Source: an uncultured Winogradskyella sp.
GTDB lineage: Bacteria; Bacteroidota; Bacteroidia; Flavobacteriales; Flavobacteriaceae
Assembly: GCF_947496485.1 (NCBI RefSeq)
Contig: NZ_CANMCZ010000001.1
Location: forward strand, 1,359,596 to 1,423,595
DNA: 64,000 nt
Direction of reading: 5' to 3'
Both the position numbers and the translations under genes were made by a program. Position 1 is the first letter of the stretch. Each line of letters starts with the position of its first letter. The notes under the pieces are model-generated. The model saw nothing but the letters and a program-made list of their open reading frames with translations. It was not told where the DNA came from and made no database searches. This document shows positions 44,676 to 53,351 of this stretch, in pieces.

Positions 44676-45806
44676 ATGAGTAATGAAGATTTTGATGTAA
44701 TTATTATAGGTGGTGGATTAGCGGGATTGACTAGCGCTATTCATTTATCTCAAAACGACACCAAAGTTTTATTAATAGAAAAAAACAATTACCCAAAACA
44801 TAAAGTTTGTGGCGAATATGTTTCGAACGAAGTTTTACCGTACCTGAATTTTTTAGACTTTAACCCATTTAAATTTGGCGCAAAACGTATTTCAAAATTT
44901 CAATTAACAACTCACAATAATAAGAATATTGAGGCTAAATTACCTCTTGGAGGCTTTGGAATGAGCCGCTATGAAATGGACTACCAACTTTATCAGTTGG
45001 CATTAAAGAATGGAGTTATTGTGCTTCAGGATTTGGTAAATGAAGTTAAGCTATATGGAGATACGTTTCAAGTTGAAATGCAATCAAAACAAGTGCATCA
45101 ATCAAGAATAGTGATAGGAGCATTTGGAAAGCGTTCTAATTTAGATGTAAAACTAAAACGAAAATTCATAAAGAAAAAATCACCTTATTTAGGCGTAAAA
45201 GTTCATGTTTCTGGAAGTTTTCCTGAAGATAAAGTAGCACTTCATAATTTTAAAGGTGGTTATTGTGGTGTGTCAAAGGTTGAAAATAATCACATCAACT
45301 TATGTTACATTGCGGATTATAGTACGTTTAAAAAATATAAGAATATCGACGCTTTTCAAGAACAAATACTATTTAAGAACTTGGCCTTAAAGCAGTTATT
45401 TCAGCATTCTAATTTAGAATTCGAAAAGCCGTTAACCATTTCTCAAATTTCATTTGAAACAAAAAGCGCTGTTGAGAATCACATATTAATGTGTGGAGAT
45501 TCGGCAGGAATGATTCACCCATTGTGCGGAAATGGTATGGGAATGGCGATTAGAAGTGCACAATTAGCATCAGAGCTAATAATTGATTATCTTAAAGGAA
45601 AAATCGCAACAAGGGAAGCTTTGGAAAAATCGTATACCAAAAATTGGAAAAACACGTTTAGTTTGCGCTTAAAGGTTGGTCATACTATCGCTTATTTATT
45701 TAGGCAAAATTGGTTGGCGCCTAAGTTATTAATAGTGTTAAGATGGTTTCCTTTTTTAATACCATTAATTATAAAAATGACTCATGGAAAACCTATGAAA
45801 GTGTAA
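44676..45806 (+). CDS. FAD-dependent oxidoreductase (geranylgeranyl reductase/monooxygenase-like)
   Basis: A 376-residue flavoprotein. The Rossmann motif VIIIGGGLAGLTSAIHLS (about 7-24), the KVCGEYVSNEVLPYL box (about 45-59) and the second FAD motif CGDSAGMIHPLCGNGMGMAI (about 270-289) assign it to the group containing geranylgeranyl reductases and FAD monooxygenases. A hydrophobic C-terminus (about 340-370) may touch the membrane. In type III PKS clusters of other bacteria an FAD monooxygenase hydroxylates the phenolic ring; that role is inferred here. Overlaps the methyltransferase start by one base. Confidence 0.87.
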   Translation: MSNEDFDVIIIGGGLAGLTSAIHLSQNDTKVLLIEKNNYPKHKVCGEYVSNEVLPYLNFLDFNPFKFGAKRISKFQLTTHNNKNIEAKLPLGGFGMSRYEMDYQLYQLALKNGVIVLQDLVNEVKLYGDTFQVEMQSKQVHQSRIVIGAFGKRSNLDVKLKRKFIKKKSPYLGVKVHVSGSFPEDKVALHNFKGGYCGVSKVENNHINLCYIADYSTFKKYKNIDAFQEQILFKNLALKQLFQHSNLEFEKPLTISQISFETKSAVENHILMCGDSAGMIHPLCGNGMGMAIRSAQLASELIIDYLKGKIATREALEKSYTKNWKNTFSLRLKVGHTIAYLFRQNWLAPKLLIVLRWFPFLIPLIIKMTHGKPMKV

Positions 45807-46516
45807 TGGGTTTGTTTATTGACACCACATATAGGAGCAAAGAAACCGAGCTCATGGATGATTTTTCTATGAAGGGGGAATTGCTACGAGATACTTTAGA
45901 TAAGCTTGGTAAAATAAACAAATGGTTAGGGGGTAATCATGTAACTTTAGATGGTATTAAGAAATTATTGAGTAATCAGTCAAAAGATAAAACCTACACA
46001 ATTATAGATTTAGGTTGTGGACATGGTGATATTTTAAGGTTGATTGCTGATTTTGGAAGAAAGAACGGTTATCGTTTTAATCTTGTAGGAATAGATGCGA
46101 ATCAAGACGCCATTGATTATGCTATAGAGCTTTCCTCAAAATATGGAGAAGTCTCGTTTAAAAATATAGATATTTTTTCAGAAGATTTTAATAATCTAGA
46201 TTATGATATAGCCCTTTCCACATTGTTTTTACATCATTTTAACGAAGCAGAAATAAACACACTTTTAAAAAACACTTCTTCTAAAGCTAGATTGGGTGTT
46301 GTAGTTAATGATTTGCAACGAAATAAATTAGCTTACGGACTGTTTAAATTATTGGGATTGGTAATTTCAAATCATATGATAGTTCAAGATGGATTAACAT
46401 CTATTTTAAGGGCATTTAAAAGAAAAGAATTAGAACAAATTTCAGAAAATTTAAAACTCAAATCAGAAATACGTTGGAAATGGGCATTCCGTTACCAATG
46501 GCTAATTAAAACCTAA
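45806..46516 (+). CDS. SAM-dependent methyltransferase of the PKS cluster
   Basis: From ATG 45806 (TAATG overlap with the previous stop) the product has 236 residues. Motif I is IIDLGCGHGDILRL (about 74-87), followed by VGIDANQDAI and the LSTLFLHHF motif. An upstream in-frame ATG at 45743 would overlap the previous gene by 64 bases and is less likely. It probably methylates the cyclised polyketide on O or C. Confidence 0.87.
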   Translation: MGLFIDTTYRSKETELMDDFSMKGELLRDTLDKLGKINKWLGGNHVTLDGIKKLLSNQSKDKTYTIIDLGCGHGDILRLIADFGRKNGYRFNLVGIDANQDAIDYAIELSSKYGEVSFKNIDIFSEDFNNLDYDIALSTLFLHHFNEAEINTLLKNTSSKARLGVVVNDLQRNKLAYGLFKLLGLVISNHMIVQDGLTSILRAFKRKELEQISENLKLKSEIRWKWAFRYQWLIKT

Positions 46517-47569
46517 ATGGCTGTAAAAATCATATCAGTTGCAAAGCAACTTCCAAAATACACAAGAGAGACCAAAGATATTTTACCTTTTGTAGAATTA
46601 TGGCTTGAGGGTCAAGAAGATCGTTTTAAAAGAAAAGTATTGAAGATTTTCGAAAATGCTGCTGTCGATAAGCGTTATTCTATAATGGACGCTGGAGAGG
46701 TGTTTTTAAAAACTTCCTTTGAAGAAAAAAATGACATTTACATAAGAGAATCTATAAAATTAGCTGAGAAAAGTTTAGTAAAAGCTTTAGATAAAGCGAA
46801 ACTAAAATCAACAGATATCGACTATATCATTACAGTAAGTTGTACAGGAATTATGATTCCGTCCTTGGATGCTTATTTAATAAATCGATTAAAAATGAAA
46901 CAAGATATTGTACGACTACCAGTTACTGAGATGGGTTGTGCAGCAGGTGTTTCAGGTATTCTATATGCTAAGAATTTTTTAAAAGCAAACCCTAATAAAC
47001 GTGCAGTAGTCATTGCGGTAGAATCGCCCACAGCGACTTTTCAACTTGATGATTACTCTATGGTGAATATAGTGAGTGCTGCAATTTTTGGTGATGGTTG
47101 TGCAAGCGTCATTTTATCGTCTTATGAAGATGAGGTTGGGCCAGAAATTAAAGATGAAGCGATGTATCACTTTTTTGATGCTGAACACATGATGGGTTTT
47201 AAGTTAAAAAACACAGGATTACAAATGGTGCTAGACCAATCTGTACCGCAAACTATTGCTGACCATTTTCCCATGATAATTCATCCTTTTTTAGAACGCA
47301 ATAATTTATCTATAGAAGATATAGACCACTTGGTATTTCATCCAGGAGGCAAAAAAATAGTACAAACCGTTGAGGATCTATTTGGTGCTCTAGGCAAGAA
47401 TATTAATGACACAAAAGAAGTTTTAAGACTTTATGGCAATATGAGTAGTGCCACTGTTTTGTATGTATTAGAGCGTTTTATGGATAGGGACTTGCCTAAA
47501 GGGGACAAAGGTATAATGCTCAGCTTTGGACCTGGGTTTTCTGCACAGCGTATTTTATTAGAGTGGTAA
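46517..47569 (+). CDS. Type III polyketide synthase (chalcone/stilbene synthase-like)
   Basis: A 350-residue homodimeric thiolase-fold enzyme. The catalytic triad is visible: Cys 141 in TEMGCAAGVSG, His in FHPGGKKIV (about 275) and Asn in YGNMSSATVLYV (about 308). Bacterial members condense a fatty acyl starter with malonyl-CoA and cyclise the chain to alkylresorcinols, alkylpyrones or related phenols. The presence next door of a private ACP, ketosynthase and dehydratase suggests that its starter is made by the cluster rather than drawn from general fatty acid synthesis. Confidence 0.94.
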   Translation: MAVKIISVAKQLPKYTRETKDILPFVELWLEGQEDRFKRKVLKIFENAAVDKRYSIMDAGEVFLKTSFEEKNDIYIRESIKLAEKSLVKALDKAKLKSTDIDYIITVSCTGIMIPSLDAYLINRLKMKQDIVRLPVTEMGCAAGVSGILYAKNFLKANPNKRAVVIAVESPTATFQLDDYSMVNIVSAAIFGDGCASVILSSYEDEVGPEIKDEAMYHFFDAEHMMGFKLKNTGLQMVLDQSVPQTIADHFPMIIHPFLERNNLSIEDIDHLVFHPGGKKIVQTVEDLFGALGKNINDTKEVLRLYGNMSSATVLYVLERFMDRDLPKGDKGIMLSFGPGFSAQRILLEW

Positions 47570-47570
47570 T

Positions 47571-48008
47571 ATGGATATAGATAAAATCATAGCACTACTA
47601 CCTTATCAAAAACCATTTTTGTTTATTGATAGTATAGATACGATTTCAGAAGAAGGAATTACAGGGTTTTATAGATTTAAAAAAGAGGAATCGTTTTATA
47701 AAGGTCATTTTAAAGAGAATCCAATAACACCGGGAGTAATTCTAACAGAGTGCATGGCACAAATTGGTTTAGTGTGTTTAGGAATATACTTATTAAAAGA
47801 TAAATTAGCCCAATCTTCAAAACCACAAATAGCATTGACGTCTCACCAAATGGATTTTTATCTACCAGTGTTTCCAAATGAAAAAGTAAAAGTGATTTCA
47901 GAGAAAGAGACGTTTCGTTTCAATAAACTAAAGTGTAAAGTGAGAATGATGAATGAAAAAGGAGAACTGGTTTGTAGAGGAAGTATTTCAGGAATGTTAA
48001 AAGCATGA
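47571..48008 (+). CDS. FabZ-like 3-hydroxyacyl-ACP dehydratase
   Basis: A 145-residue hot-dog-fold protein with the FabZ catalytic pattern YKGHFKENPITPGVILTECM (His about 49, Glu about 63). Probably dehydrates the ACP-bound intermediate made by the neighbouring ketosynthase. One base after the type III PKS gene; stop overlaps the next start by four bases. Confidence 0.9.
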   Translation: MDIDKIIALLPYQKPFLFIDSIDTISEEGITGFYRFKKEESFYKGHFKENPITPGVILTECMAQIGLVCLGIYLLKDKLAQSSKPQIALTSHQMDFYLPVFPNEKVKVISEKETFRFNKLKCKVRMMNEKGELVCRGSISGMLKA

Positions 48009-49279
48009 AGAAAAGAGTAGTAATAACAGGTCTAGGAGTTGTTGCACCAAATGGTATAGGTGTTTATAAGTTTACACAAGCTTTAAAACAAGGCAAATCT
48101 GGTATTACATTTCATCAAAAGCTCAAAGACCTCAATTTTTCTTGTCAAATAGGTGGTATACCTAAGGTCACAAACGAATTGAAATTAAATTACTTTACAG
48201 ATTTGCAATTAAGAGGTTTCAATAGCTCTGGAATTTTATATGGTTGTATGGCTGGAATTGATGCATGGAAAGATGCAGGTTTTACAATAGATGCTGAAAG
48301 CGAATTAGATTACAGCACAGGACTTATTTTTGGAACAGGAACTTCAGGTGTTGAGAAATTTCGTGAAGCTATTTATAAATTAGATGAAGGCAATGTAAGG
48401 CGTTTGGGCAGTACAGTGGTATTACAAACTATGGCGAGTGGAGTAAGTGCATACCTTAGCGGAATGCTTGGTTTAGGAAATCAGGTTACTACAAATTCTT
48501 CAGCCTGTTCTACAGGCACAGAGGCTTTATTAATGGGATTTGATCGTATTCAAAATGGTAAAGCAAAACGTATGTTAGTAGGTAGCTGCAGTGATGACGG
48601 TCCATATATTTGGGGAGGATTCGATGCCATGCGTGTTATGACTTATAAGCATAATAAAAGTCCTGAAGAAGGCTCAAGGCCTATGAGTGCATCAGCCTCG
48701 GGATTTGTGCCTGGTAGTGGAGCAGGTGCATTGGTTTTAGAATCCTTAGAAAGTGCTTTAGAACGCGGAGCTTTTATTTACGCGGAAGTTTTGGGTGGTG
48801 AAGTGAATTCTGGTGGACAACGCCAAGGAGGTACATTAACCGCACCGAACGCAGAAGCTGTACAAAATTGTATAAAAAATGCGCTTTTAAATGCTAATAT
48901 ACAGGCGAGTGAAATAGATGTTATTAATGGACATTTAACAGCTACATCCAAAGACGCTTTGGAAATTGATAACTGGGCAAAGGCATTAAATAGAAAAGGT
49001 ATTGATTTTCCGTTTATTAACTCTACTAAATCTATGATTGGTCATTGTTTAGCCGCAGCAGGCGCTATAGAATGTGTGGCTAGTATTATTCAACTATCCG
49101 AACAATTTGCGGCACCAAATATTAATTGCGAAGATTTAAACTCAGAAATCACTCAATTGATTGATAAGTCAAAAATTTTAACAAAGACAATAGATTTTAA
49201 TTTTGATGTTATGGTTAAAGCAAGTTTTGGATTTGGTGATGTAAATGCATGTGTTTTATTTAAGCGATATATAGCGTAA
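48005..49279 (+). CDS. Beta-ketoacyl-ACP synthase (KAS I/II type)
   Basis: A 424-residue ketosynthase. Catalytic residues are Cys in NSSACSTGTEALLMG (about 168), the first His in INGHLTATSKD (about 309; normally NAHGTSTP-like, here altered) and the second in KSMIGHCLAAAGAIE (about 345). Together with the dehydratase and ACP it forms a chain-building module. No ketoreductase is in the cluster, so the FabG of primary metabolism, or a non-reduced product, must be assumed. Confidence 0.9.
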   Translation: MKKRVVITGLGVVAPNGIGVYKFTQALKQGKSGITFHQKLKDLNFSCQIGGIPKVTNELKLNYFTDLQLRGFNSSGILYGCMAGIDAWKDAGFTIDAESELDYSTGLIFGTGTSGVEKFREAIYKLDEGNVRRLGSTVVLQTMASGVSAYLSGMLGLGNQVTTNSSACSTGTEALLMGFDRIQNGKAKRMLVGSCSDDGPYIWGGFDAMRVMTYKHNKSPEEGSRPMSASASGFVPGSGAGALVLESLESALERGAFIYAEVLGGEVNSGGQRQGGTLTAPNAEAVQNCIKNALLNANIQASEIDVINGHLTATSKDALEIDNWAKALNRKGIDFPFINSTKSMIGHCLAAAGAIECVASIIQLSEQFAAPNINCEDLNSEITQLIDKSKILTKTIDFNFDVMVKASFGFGDVNACVLFKRYIA

Positions 49280-49301
49280 CTTTACATCATAAATTTGTGC
49301 T

Positions 49302-49553
49302 ATGACTAAAGATGAATTAATTGCTAAACTAAAGACAATAGTTGCCCCTTATATTCAAGATGAAGAGGCCTTTAAAAACTTATCTGAAGACACAGACTTT
49401 GTTAATGATTTAAAAATAAATTCGGCCAATTTAGTTGATATTATTTTAGACATTGAAGATGAGTTTGATATCCGTTTGGAAAACGAAGACATGGAAAAAA
49501 TGCTTGATGTAAAAGCAGCGATGATCATTATAAACACAAAATTAGACGCCTAA
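49302..49553 (+). CDS. Acyl carrier protein of the PKS cluster
   Basis: An 83-residue acidic four-helix protein. The phosphopantetheine Ser lies in DLKINSANLVDIILDIED (residue about 46); the usual DSL is NSA here. A TAAATTTG octamer five bases before the ATG resembles a -7 element and could give an extra, nearly leaderless transcript. It is followed by its own phosphopantetheinyl transferase with a one-base overlap. Confidence 0.9.
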   Translation: MTKDELIAKLKTIVAPYIQDEEAFKNLSEDTDFVNDLKINSANLVDIILDIEDEFDIRLENEDMEKMLDVKAAMIIINTKLDA

Positions 49554-50125
49554 TGGTTGGCAATGATATTATTGATATTGTTGAAGCACAGAAAAGTTCT
49601 AATTGGCAACGACCTCGGTTTTTAGACAAACTATTCACACACAAAGAACAGCATATTATTCTTAACTCAGATAATTCATTTCTAATGGTTTGGAAATTGT
49701 GGTCTATGAAAGAGGCTGCATATAAATTATACACACAACTACATCCAAGTCGATTCTATAATCCAAAGGGTTTTGAATGTTCTGATGAAGAATATTTTAG
49801 AGTGGTGAGATTTCAAAATTTCAGATGTTATGTAAAATCTAGAATTACATCTCAATACATCATATCAGAAGCGCGTTTGAAGTTTAGCGAACTAGATTCA
49901 GAATATAATGTATTATCAGATTTCTCTAAAATTAAAAGTAGACAGATAAAAGTGGCTTTGCTCTCAAAAATAGCTACGCATTTTAAAATTTCCAAACAAG
50001 ACTTAAACGTTGTTAAAACAACTTTTGGAGTCCCTTTAGTTTATCAGAATTCAAAAAAACTTCCTGTTAAAATTTCAATAAGTCACCATGGAAATTATGG
50101 TGCTTATGCGATTTCATACTCATGA
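49553..50125 (+). CDS. 4'-phosphopantetheinyl transferase superfamily protein
   Basis: A 190-residue protein that starts VGNDIIDI (Mg-binding Asp at the N-terminus) and carries WKLWSMKEAAYKL (about 63-75), the WxxKEA motif of the Sfp/AcpS superfamily. It should activate the adjacent ACP by transferring phosphopantetheine from coenzyme A. The C-terminus has KISISHHGNYGAYAISY, a degenerate SISHs motif usual at the N-terminal half of pseudodimeric Sfp enzymes. Overlaps both neighbours by one and four bases. Confidence 0.9.
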   Translation: MVGNDIIDIVEAQKSSNWQRPRFLDKLFTHKEQHIILNSDNSFLMVWKLWSMKEAAYKLYTQLHPSRFYNPKGFECSDEEYFRVVRFQNFRCYVKSRITSQYIISEARLKFSELDSEYNVLSDFSKIKSRQIKVALLSKIATHFKISKQDLNVVKTTFGVPLVYQNSKKLPVKISISHHGNYGAYAISYS

Positions 50126-52374
50126 AACAATTAAAACATACCATAGAGATTATTATCAAATATAGGATAGCGATTATTGTTGTTCTCGCTTTTCTTATGG
50201 GATTTTCAGGATACCAAACGGTTAAAAAATTACGCGTAGACAACTCACTTTCAATTTGGTTTTTAGAGGATGATCCAAGCTACAAGGCTTATATTGATTT
50301 TCAAACCGATTTTGGTTCAGATGAGATTTTCATTGTAATGCTTCCTGTTGGAAATGCCATTGGTGAAACAGAACTAAAAAGTTTAAATGCACTACACTCT
50401 AATATTGAAGCACTTCCGTATGTAAAAACCACATTTAGTTTAGCAAAAGCTAAATACCCAATCTATGCGAACAATACTATTAACTTCGATAATCTATATA
50501 ACTCAAAGCGTAGTGAAAAAGGCTTAAAAAGTCTATTTTCAAAAATGCCGAATATCACATCTCAGTTGGTCACTAAAGATTACAAAAATCAGTTCTTCTA
50601 TGTGCAGATGAATCCCACACCAACAATTGAAGAAAAGCGACAAGATATTGCTGGTGAAATTCGTTCCATTATAGAAAAACACTATTCTAATTATTACTTA
50701 ACAGGACCACCTGTTTTAAACGAAGCTTACAGTAAAGGTATATATAAAGAAAGCTTGGTTTTTGGTTTGCTAACCGTTTTAGTGATTACATTAATGCTGT
50801 TATTCTTGTTGCCAAGTAAACGTTATCTTATTATTTCATTATTATCGGTTGCAGTACCAGTATCCTTATTATTTGGATTGATTACTTCCCTAGGCTTTGC
50901 ATTGAATATGATTTCTATGCTAATTCCAACCATTCTGATGGTTTACAGTGTTAGTGACGCCGTACACATTATTAACATATATCATAAAGAAGGACTACAG
51001 AATAAATCGTTATCTAAAGTTGAGCTATTGACCTTAGCAATTAGAAAAAGTTTCACACCTTGTTTTTATACAACTTTAACAACTTTCGTAGGGTATTTTG
51101 CACTCTACCTCTCTCCTTTACCTGCATTTAAAAATATGGGTGTGTTTACTTGTGTCGGTTTAATTCTAAGCTTTGTATTAGTATATGTCATTACTATTAT
51201 TGGCTTTAGTTTTATGACTCTTAATTTCGATGTGGCAAAACCACTTCTTAGTCTTAAAAAAGTCAGTCAATCTGGAGTTATAAATTGGTTGAATGGATTT
51301 ACATCTAAATATAAAAACTCAATAATAACAGGTTTTACACTAGTATTGCTTTTTGGGTTGTATTCTATTTTTCAGGTGAAAATAGACACTAATTCTCGCG
51401 ATCTATTGGCTGAAGGCATTGCAAAACAAGATTTGAGAACAGTTGAGTTTGAATTAGGCGGAAGTAATAGATTACAAATCAATGTATCAACTAAAAATGG
51501 CAAAAGCATATTGTATAAAGACGCCATGAAAGCATTAGAAAAGTTCCAGAATACGCTTGAAAGCAATGCGTTTATTTCTAATCCTGTTTCAGTAATTAAT
51601 TTTAAATCATTCTTAGAAAAACGAACACCTGTACTGTTTCAGTCAAATGTATCTGAAGATAAAATTAAGAATACTTTGGCTGCGGTAGAAAACACGGACA
51701 ACAACTTTTTCAAACTATTTTCTGAGGACTTAAGTACAGCTGGTTTTACATTGACTTTAAGTGAAATGAAAACTTCAGAATTAGAGCAAGTATTAGAGGA
51801 TATAAAAATTGCTTTTGAAGCATCATTCAACACCAATGATTATGCACTTAAGATAAACGGATTTGCCGTAGTATTTGCGCAACTTAATAACTTTATATTA
51901 GAAACCCAGTTTAAGTCGTTTTTTGCTGCTTTTTTTGTGGCATTTTTATGTTTGTGGATTTTTATACGAAGTCTCAGAACTACACTTTTAGTATTGATTC
52001 CTAATATTTTGCCTTTAGCGATTTTAGCAATATTAATGAGTCTGTTAGATATTCCATTGGATGTCACAACAGCCATGATTACACCAATAATGTTGGGTAT
52101 TGCAATGGATGACACTATTCATTTAGTTTATAAATACAGAAGGAGTAAAACCATAATTGGCACACCAGAAGAACGTATGAATAACGCTATGCGCTATACA
52201 GGGAGTGCGCTCTTTTCTACAACTATAGCCTTGGTTGGTGGTTTTTTAATCATTGCCTCTAGTACAACCCCATCTGTAAGAGATTTTGGCTTACTTTGTG
52301 CGGTTACTGTGGCTATTGCCTTGATAACAGATATCTTTTATTTGCCTGCTTTGCTGAAGAAGTTTGATAAGTAG
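50122..52374 (+). CDS. MMPL/RND family exporter
   Basis: A 750-residue inner-membrane protein with the RND layout: helix 1 (about 13-31), a large periplasmic loop (to about 205), five helices (about 210-375), a second helix-loop pair (about 400-610) and five final helices ending near 745. The YSVSDAVHIINIYHKE and MDDTIHLVYKYRR segments follow the MMPL pattern for proton-coupled lipid export. It overlaps the phosphopantetheinyl transferase gene by four bases and is the last gene of the cluster, so it is the likely exporter of the product, perhaps handing it to the YceI carrier. Confidence 0.9.
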   Translation: MKQLKHTIEIIIKYRIAIIVVLAFLMGFSGYQTVKKLRVDNSLSIWFLEDDPSYKAYIDFQTDFGSDEIFIVMLPVGNAIGETELKSLNALHSNIEALPYVKTTFSLAKAKYPIYANNTINFDNLYNSKRSEKGLKSLFSKMPNITSQLVTKDYKNQFFYVQMNPTPTIEEKRQDIAGEIRSIIEKHYSNYYLTGPPVLNEAYSKGIYKESLVFGLLTVLVITLMLLFLLPSKRYLIISLLSVAVPVSLLFGLITSLGFALNMISMLIPTILMVYSVSDAVHIINIYHKEGLQNKSLSKVELLTLAIRKSFTPCFYTTLTTFVGYFALYLSPLPAFKNMGVFTCVGLILSFVLVYVITIIGFSFMTLNFDVAKPLLSLKKVSQSGVINWLNGFTSKYKNSIITGFTLVLLFGLYSIFQVKIDTNSRDLLAEGIAKQDLRTVEFELGGSNRLQINVSTKNGKSILYKDAMKALEKFQNTLESNAFISNPVSVINFKSFLEKRTPVLFQSNVSEDKIKNTLAAVENTDNNFFKLFSEDLSTAGFTLTLSEMKTSELEQVLEDIKIAFEASFNTNDYALKINGFAVVFAQLNNFILETQFKSFFAAFFVAFLCLWIFIRSLRTTLLVLIPNILPLAILAILMSLLDIPLDVTTAMITPIMLGIAMDDTIHLVYKYRRSKTIIGTPEERMNNAMRYTGSALFSTTIALVGGFLIIASSTTPSVRDFGLLCAVTVAIALITDIFYLPALLKKFDK

Positions 52375-52383
52375 ACAATTAAA

Positions 52384-52408
52384 AGCGTCCAACTTTAAGC
52401 CGGACGCT
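52384..52408. terminator. Hairpin between convergent operons, probable terminator
   Basis: AGCGTCC and GGACGCT form a 7-bp stem with an 11-base loop between the exporter stop and the 3' end of the leftward RNA-repair operon; T-runs on both sides are short. Confidence 0.6.
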
Positions 52409-52424
52409 CATTATTTTAAAGAAC

Positions 52425-52739
52425 TTATCGAGTTGCATAGATTTTATCTCTTCGATCTATTTCGCCTAAGGGACTTCCTTTGAAGGTTAAAATGTTTACA
52501 AACCCATTATTCTCGGTTATTAAAGAATCTTGTTCCCTTACAGCCCCAATAACCTTGTTGCCATAGTCTCCAGTTAATTTATTTGTTGCAGGATCAACGT
52601 CTCCCCATAATTTATCCGGTTTTCCGTTGTCTATAGGTTCAACAAAATAAGTAATACCTGTAATTTTTGAGCTTACAATGAATCGTCCTGTTTTGTCCGT
52701 TTCTGTAAGGAATCGTTTGAGTAATTCTTGTCGTTTCAT
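52425..52739 (-). CDS. Uncharacterised 104-residue protein at the end of the RNA-repair operon
   Basis: No family recognised. The N-terminus is basic and helical (KRQELLKRFLTE), followed by beta-rich segments (TGRFIVSSKITGITYFVEPI) and a charged C-terminus. No signal peptide. It starts 17 bases after the exonuclease gene on the same strand and is therefore probably part of the operon. Confidence 0.6.
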   Translation of the reverse strand: MKRQELLKRFLTETDKTGRFIVSSKITGITYFVEPIDNGKPDKLWGDVDPATNKLTGDYGNKVIGAVREQDSLITENNGFVNILTFKGSPLGEIDRRDKIYATR

Positions 52740-52756
52740 ATTATATTATTTTTTAA

Positions 52757-53305
52757 TTATATGTTTTGTTTTAAACACCAATGTAGAATCTTAGCAATGT
52801 TTTTTGCATCGTCAATTCCTCTATGATGCGTGCCTTCTAATGGTATTTCTAAAATACCTAAAGCGCCTTTCATTCCTACTTTTCGTTGTAAACCTTTGAC
52901 TTCTGAAAACAGTATTTTTACATTTATATGGTTTTGAGACATAGGGTAATCTATACCTTTGATTGTACACTGGTTTTTCATCATATTTAAGTCATAAGCG
53001 CCATAACTAGCCCAAGTATAATGATGGGCATTGTAATCTTCTCTTAACTTCGTACAGGCTTCTTGAAAGGAAATACCTTCTGCTTCTAACAAATCTTGAG
53101 TTATTGTTGTTAGTTCTGTGCAGAAGGGACTTACTTTAGACCGTTCGGGTCTTACTAAAATGCCTTTATTCTTTGTGATTTCTCCAGTTTTTGTATTGAG
53201 TTCACAAATACCGATTTCTATAATTTCGCTACGTTGCCCTTGAGGAATTTTACCGTTCCAACATGTGGCTTTGAGATCTATTACTATTATTTTATTTTTA
53301 TTCAT
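52757..53305 (-). CDS. DEDDh 3'-5' exonuclease of ERI1-like type, metal-binding Glu replaced by Lys
   Basis: A 182-residue RNase-T/ERI1-like protein. The first DEDDh motif reads IDLKATCW (Asp 10, Lys 12), whereas active enzymes have D-x-E; ExoII is ASYGAYDLNMM (Asp near 113) and ExoIII is HHRGIDDAKNIAKIL (His and Asp near 159-164). Three of the four acidic metal ligands and the general-base His are therefore kept, but the Glu is Lys (codon AAA). ERI1-type enzymes trim 3' ends of rRNA and other RNAs, which suits an RNA-repair operon. The substitution may abolish or alter catalysis. Downstream of the TPR gene by 46 bases containing a palindrome. Confidence 0.87.
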   Translation of the reverse strand: MNKNKIIVIDLKATCWNGKIPQGQRSEIIEIGICELNTKTGEITKNKGILVRPERSKVSPFCTELTTITQDLLEAEGISFQEACTKLREDYNAHHYTWASYGAYDLNMMKNQCTIKGIDYPMSQNHINVKILFSEVKGLQRKVGMKGALGILEIPLEGTHHRGIDDAKNIAKILHWCLKQNI

Positions 53306-53322
53306 GTTTTCTATATTTTTAG

Positions 53323-53342
53323 ATTCCTGCCTACGCAGGAAT
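53323..53342. repeat. Short perfect palindrome inside the RNA-repair operon
   Basis: ATTCCTGC, loop CTAC, GCAGGAAT: an 8-bp perfect hairpin between the TPR and exonuclease genes. This resembles REP-like palindromes scattered in flavobacterial chromosomes and could affect expression of the two distal genes. Confidence 0.6.
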
Positions 53343-53351
53343 GGTAAATGG

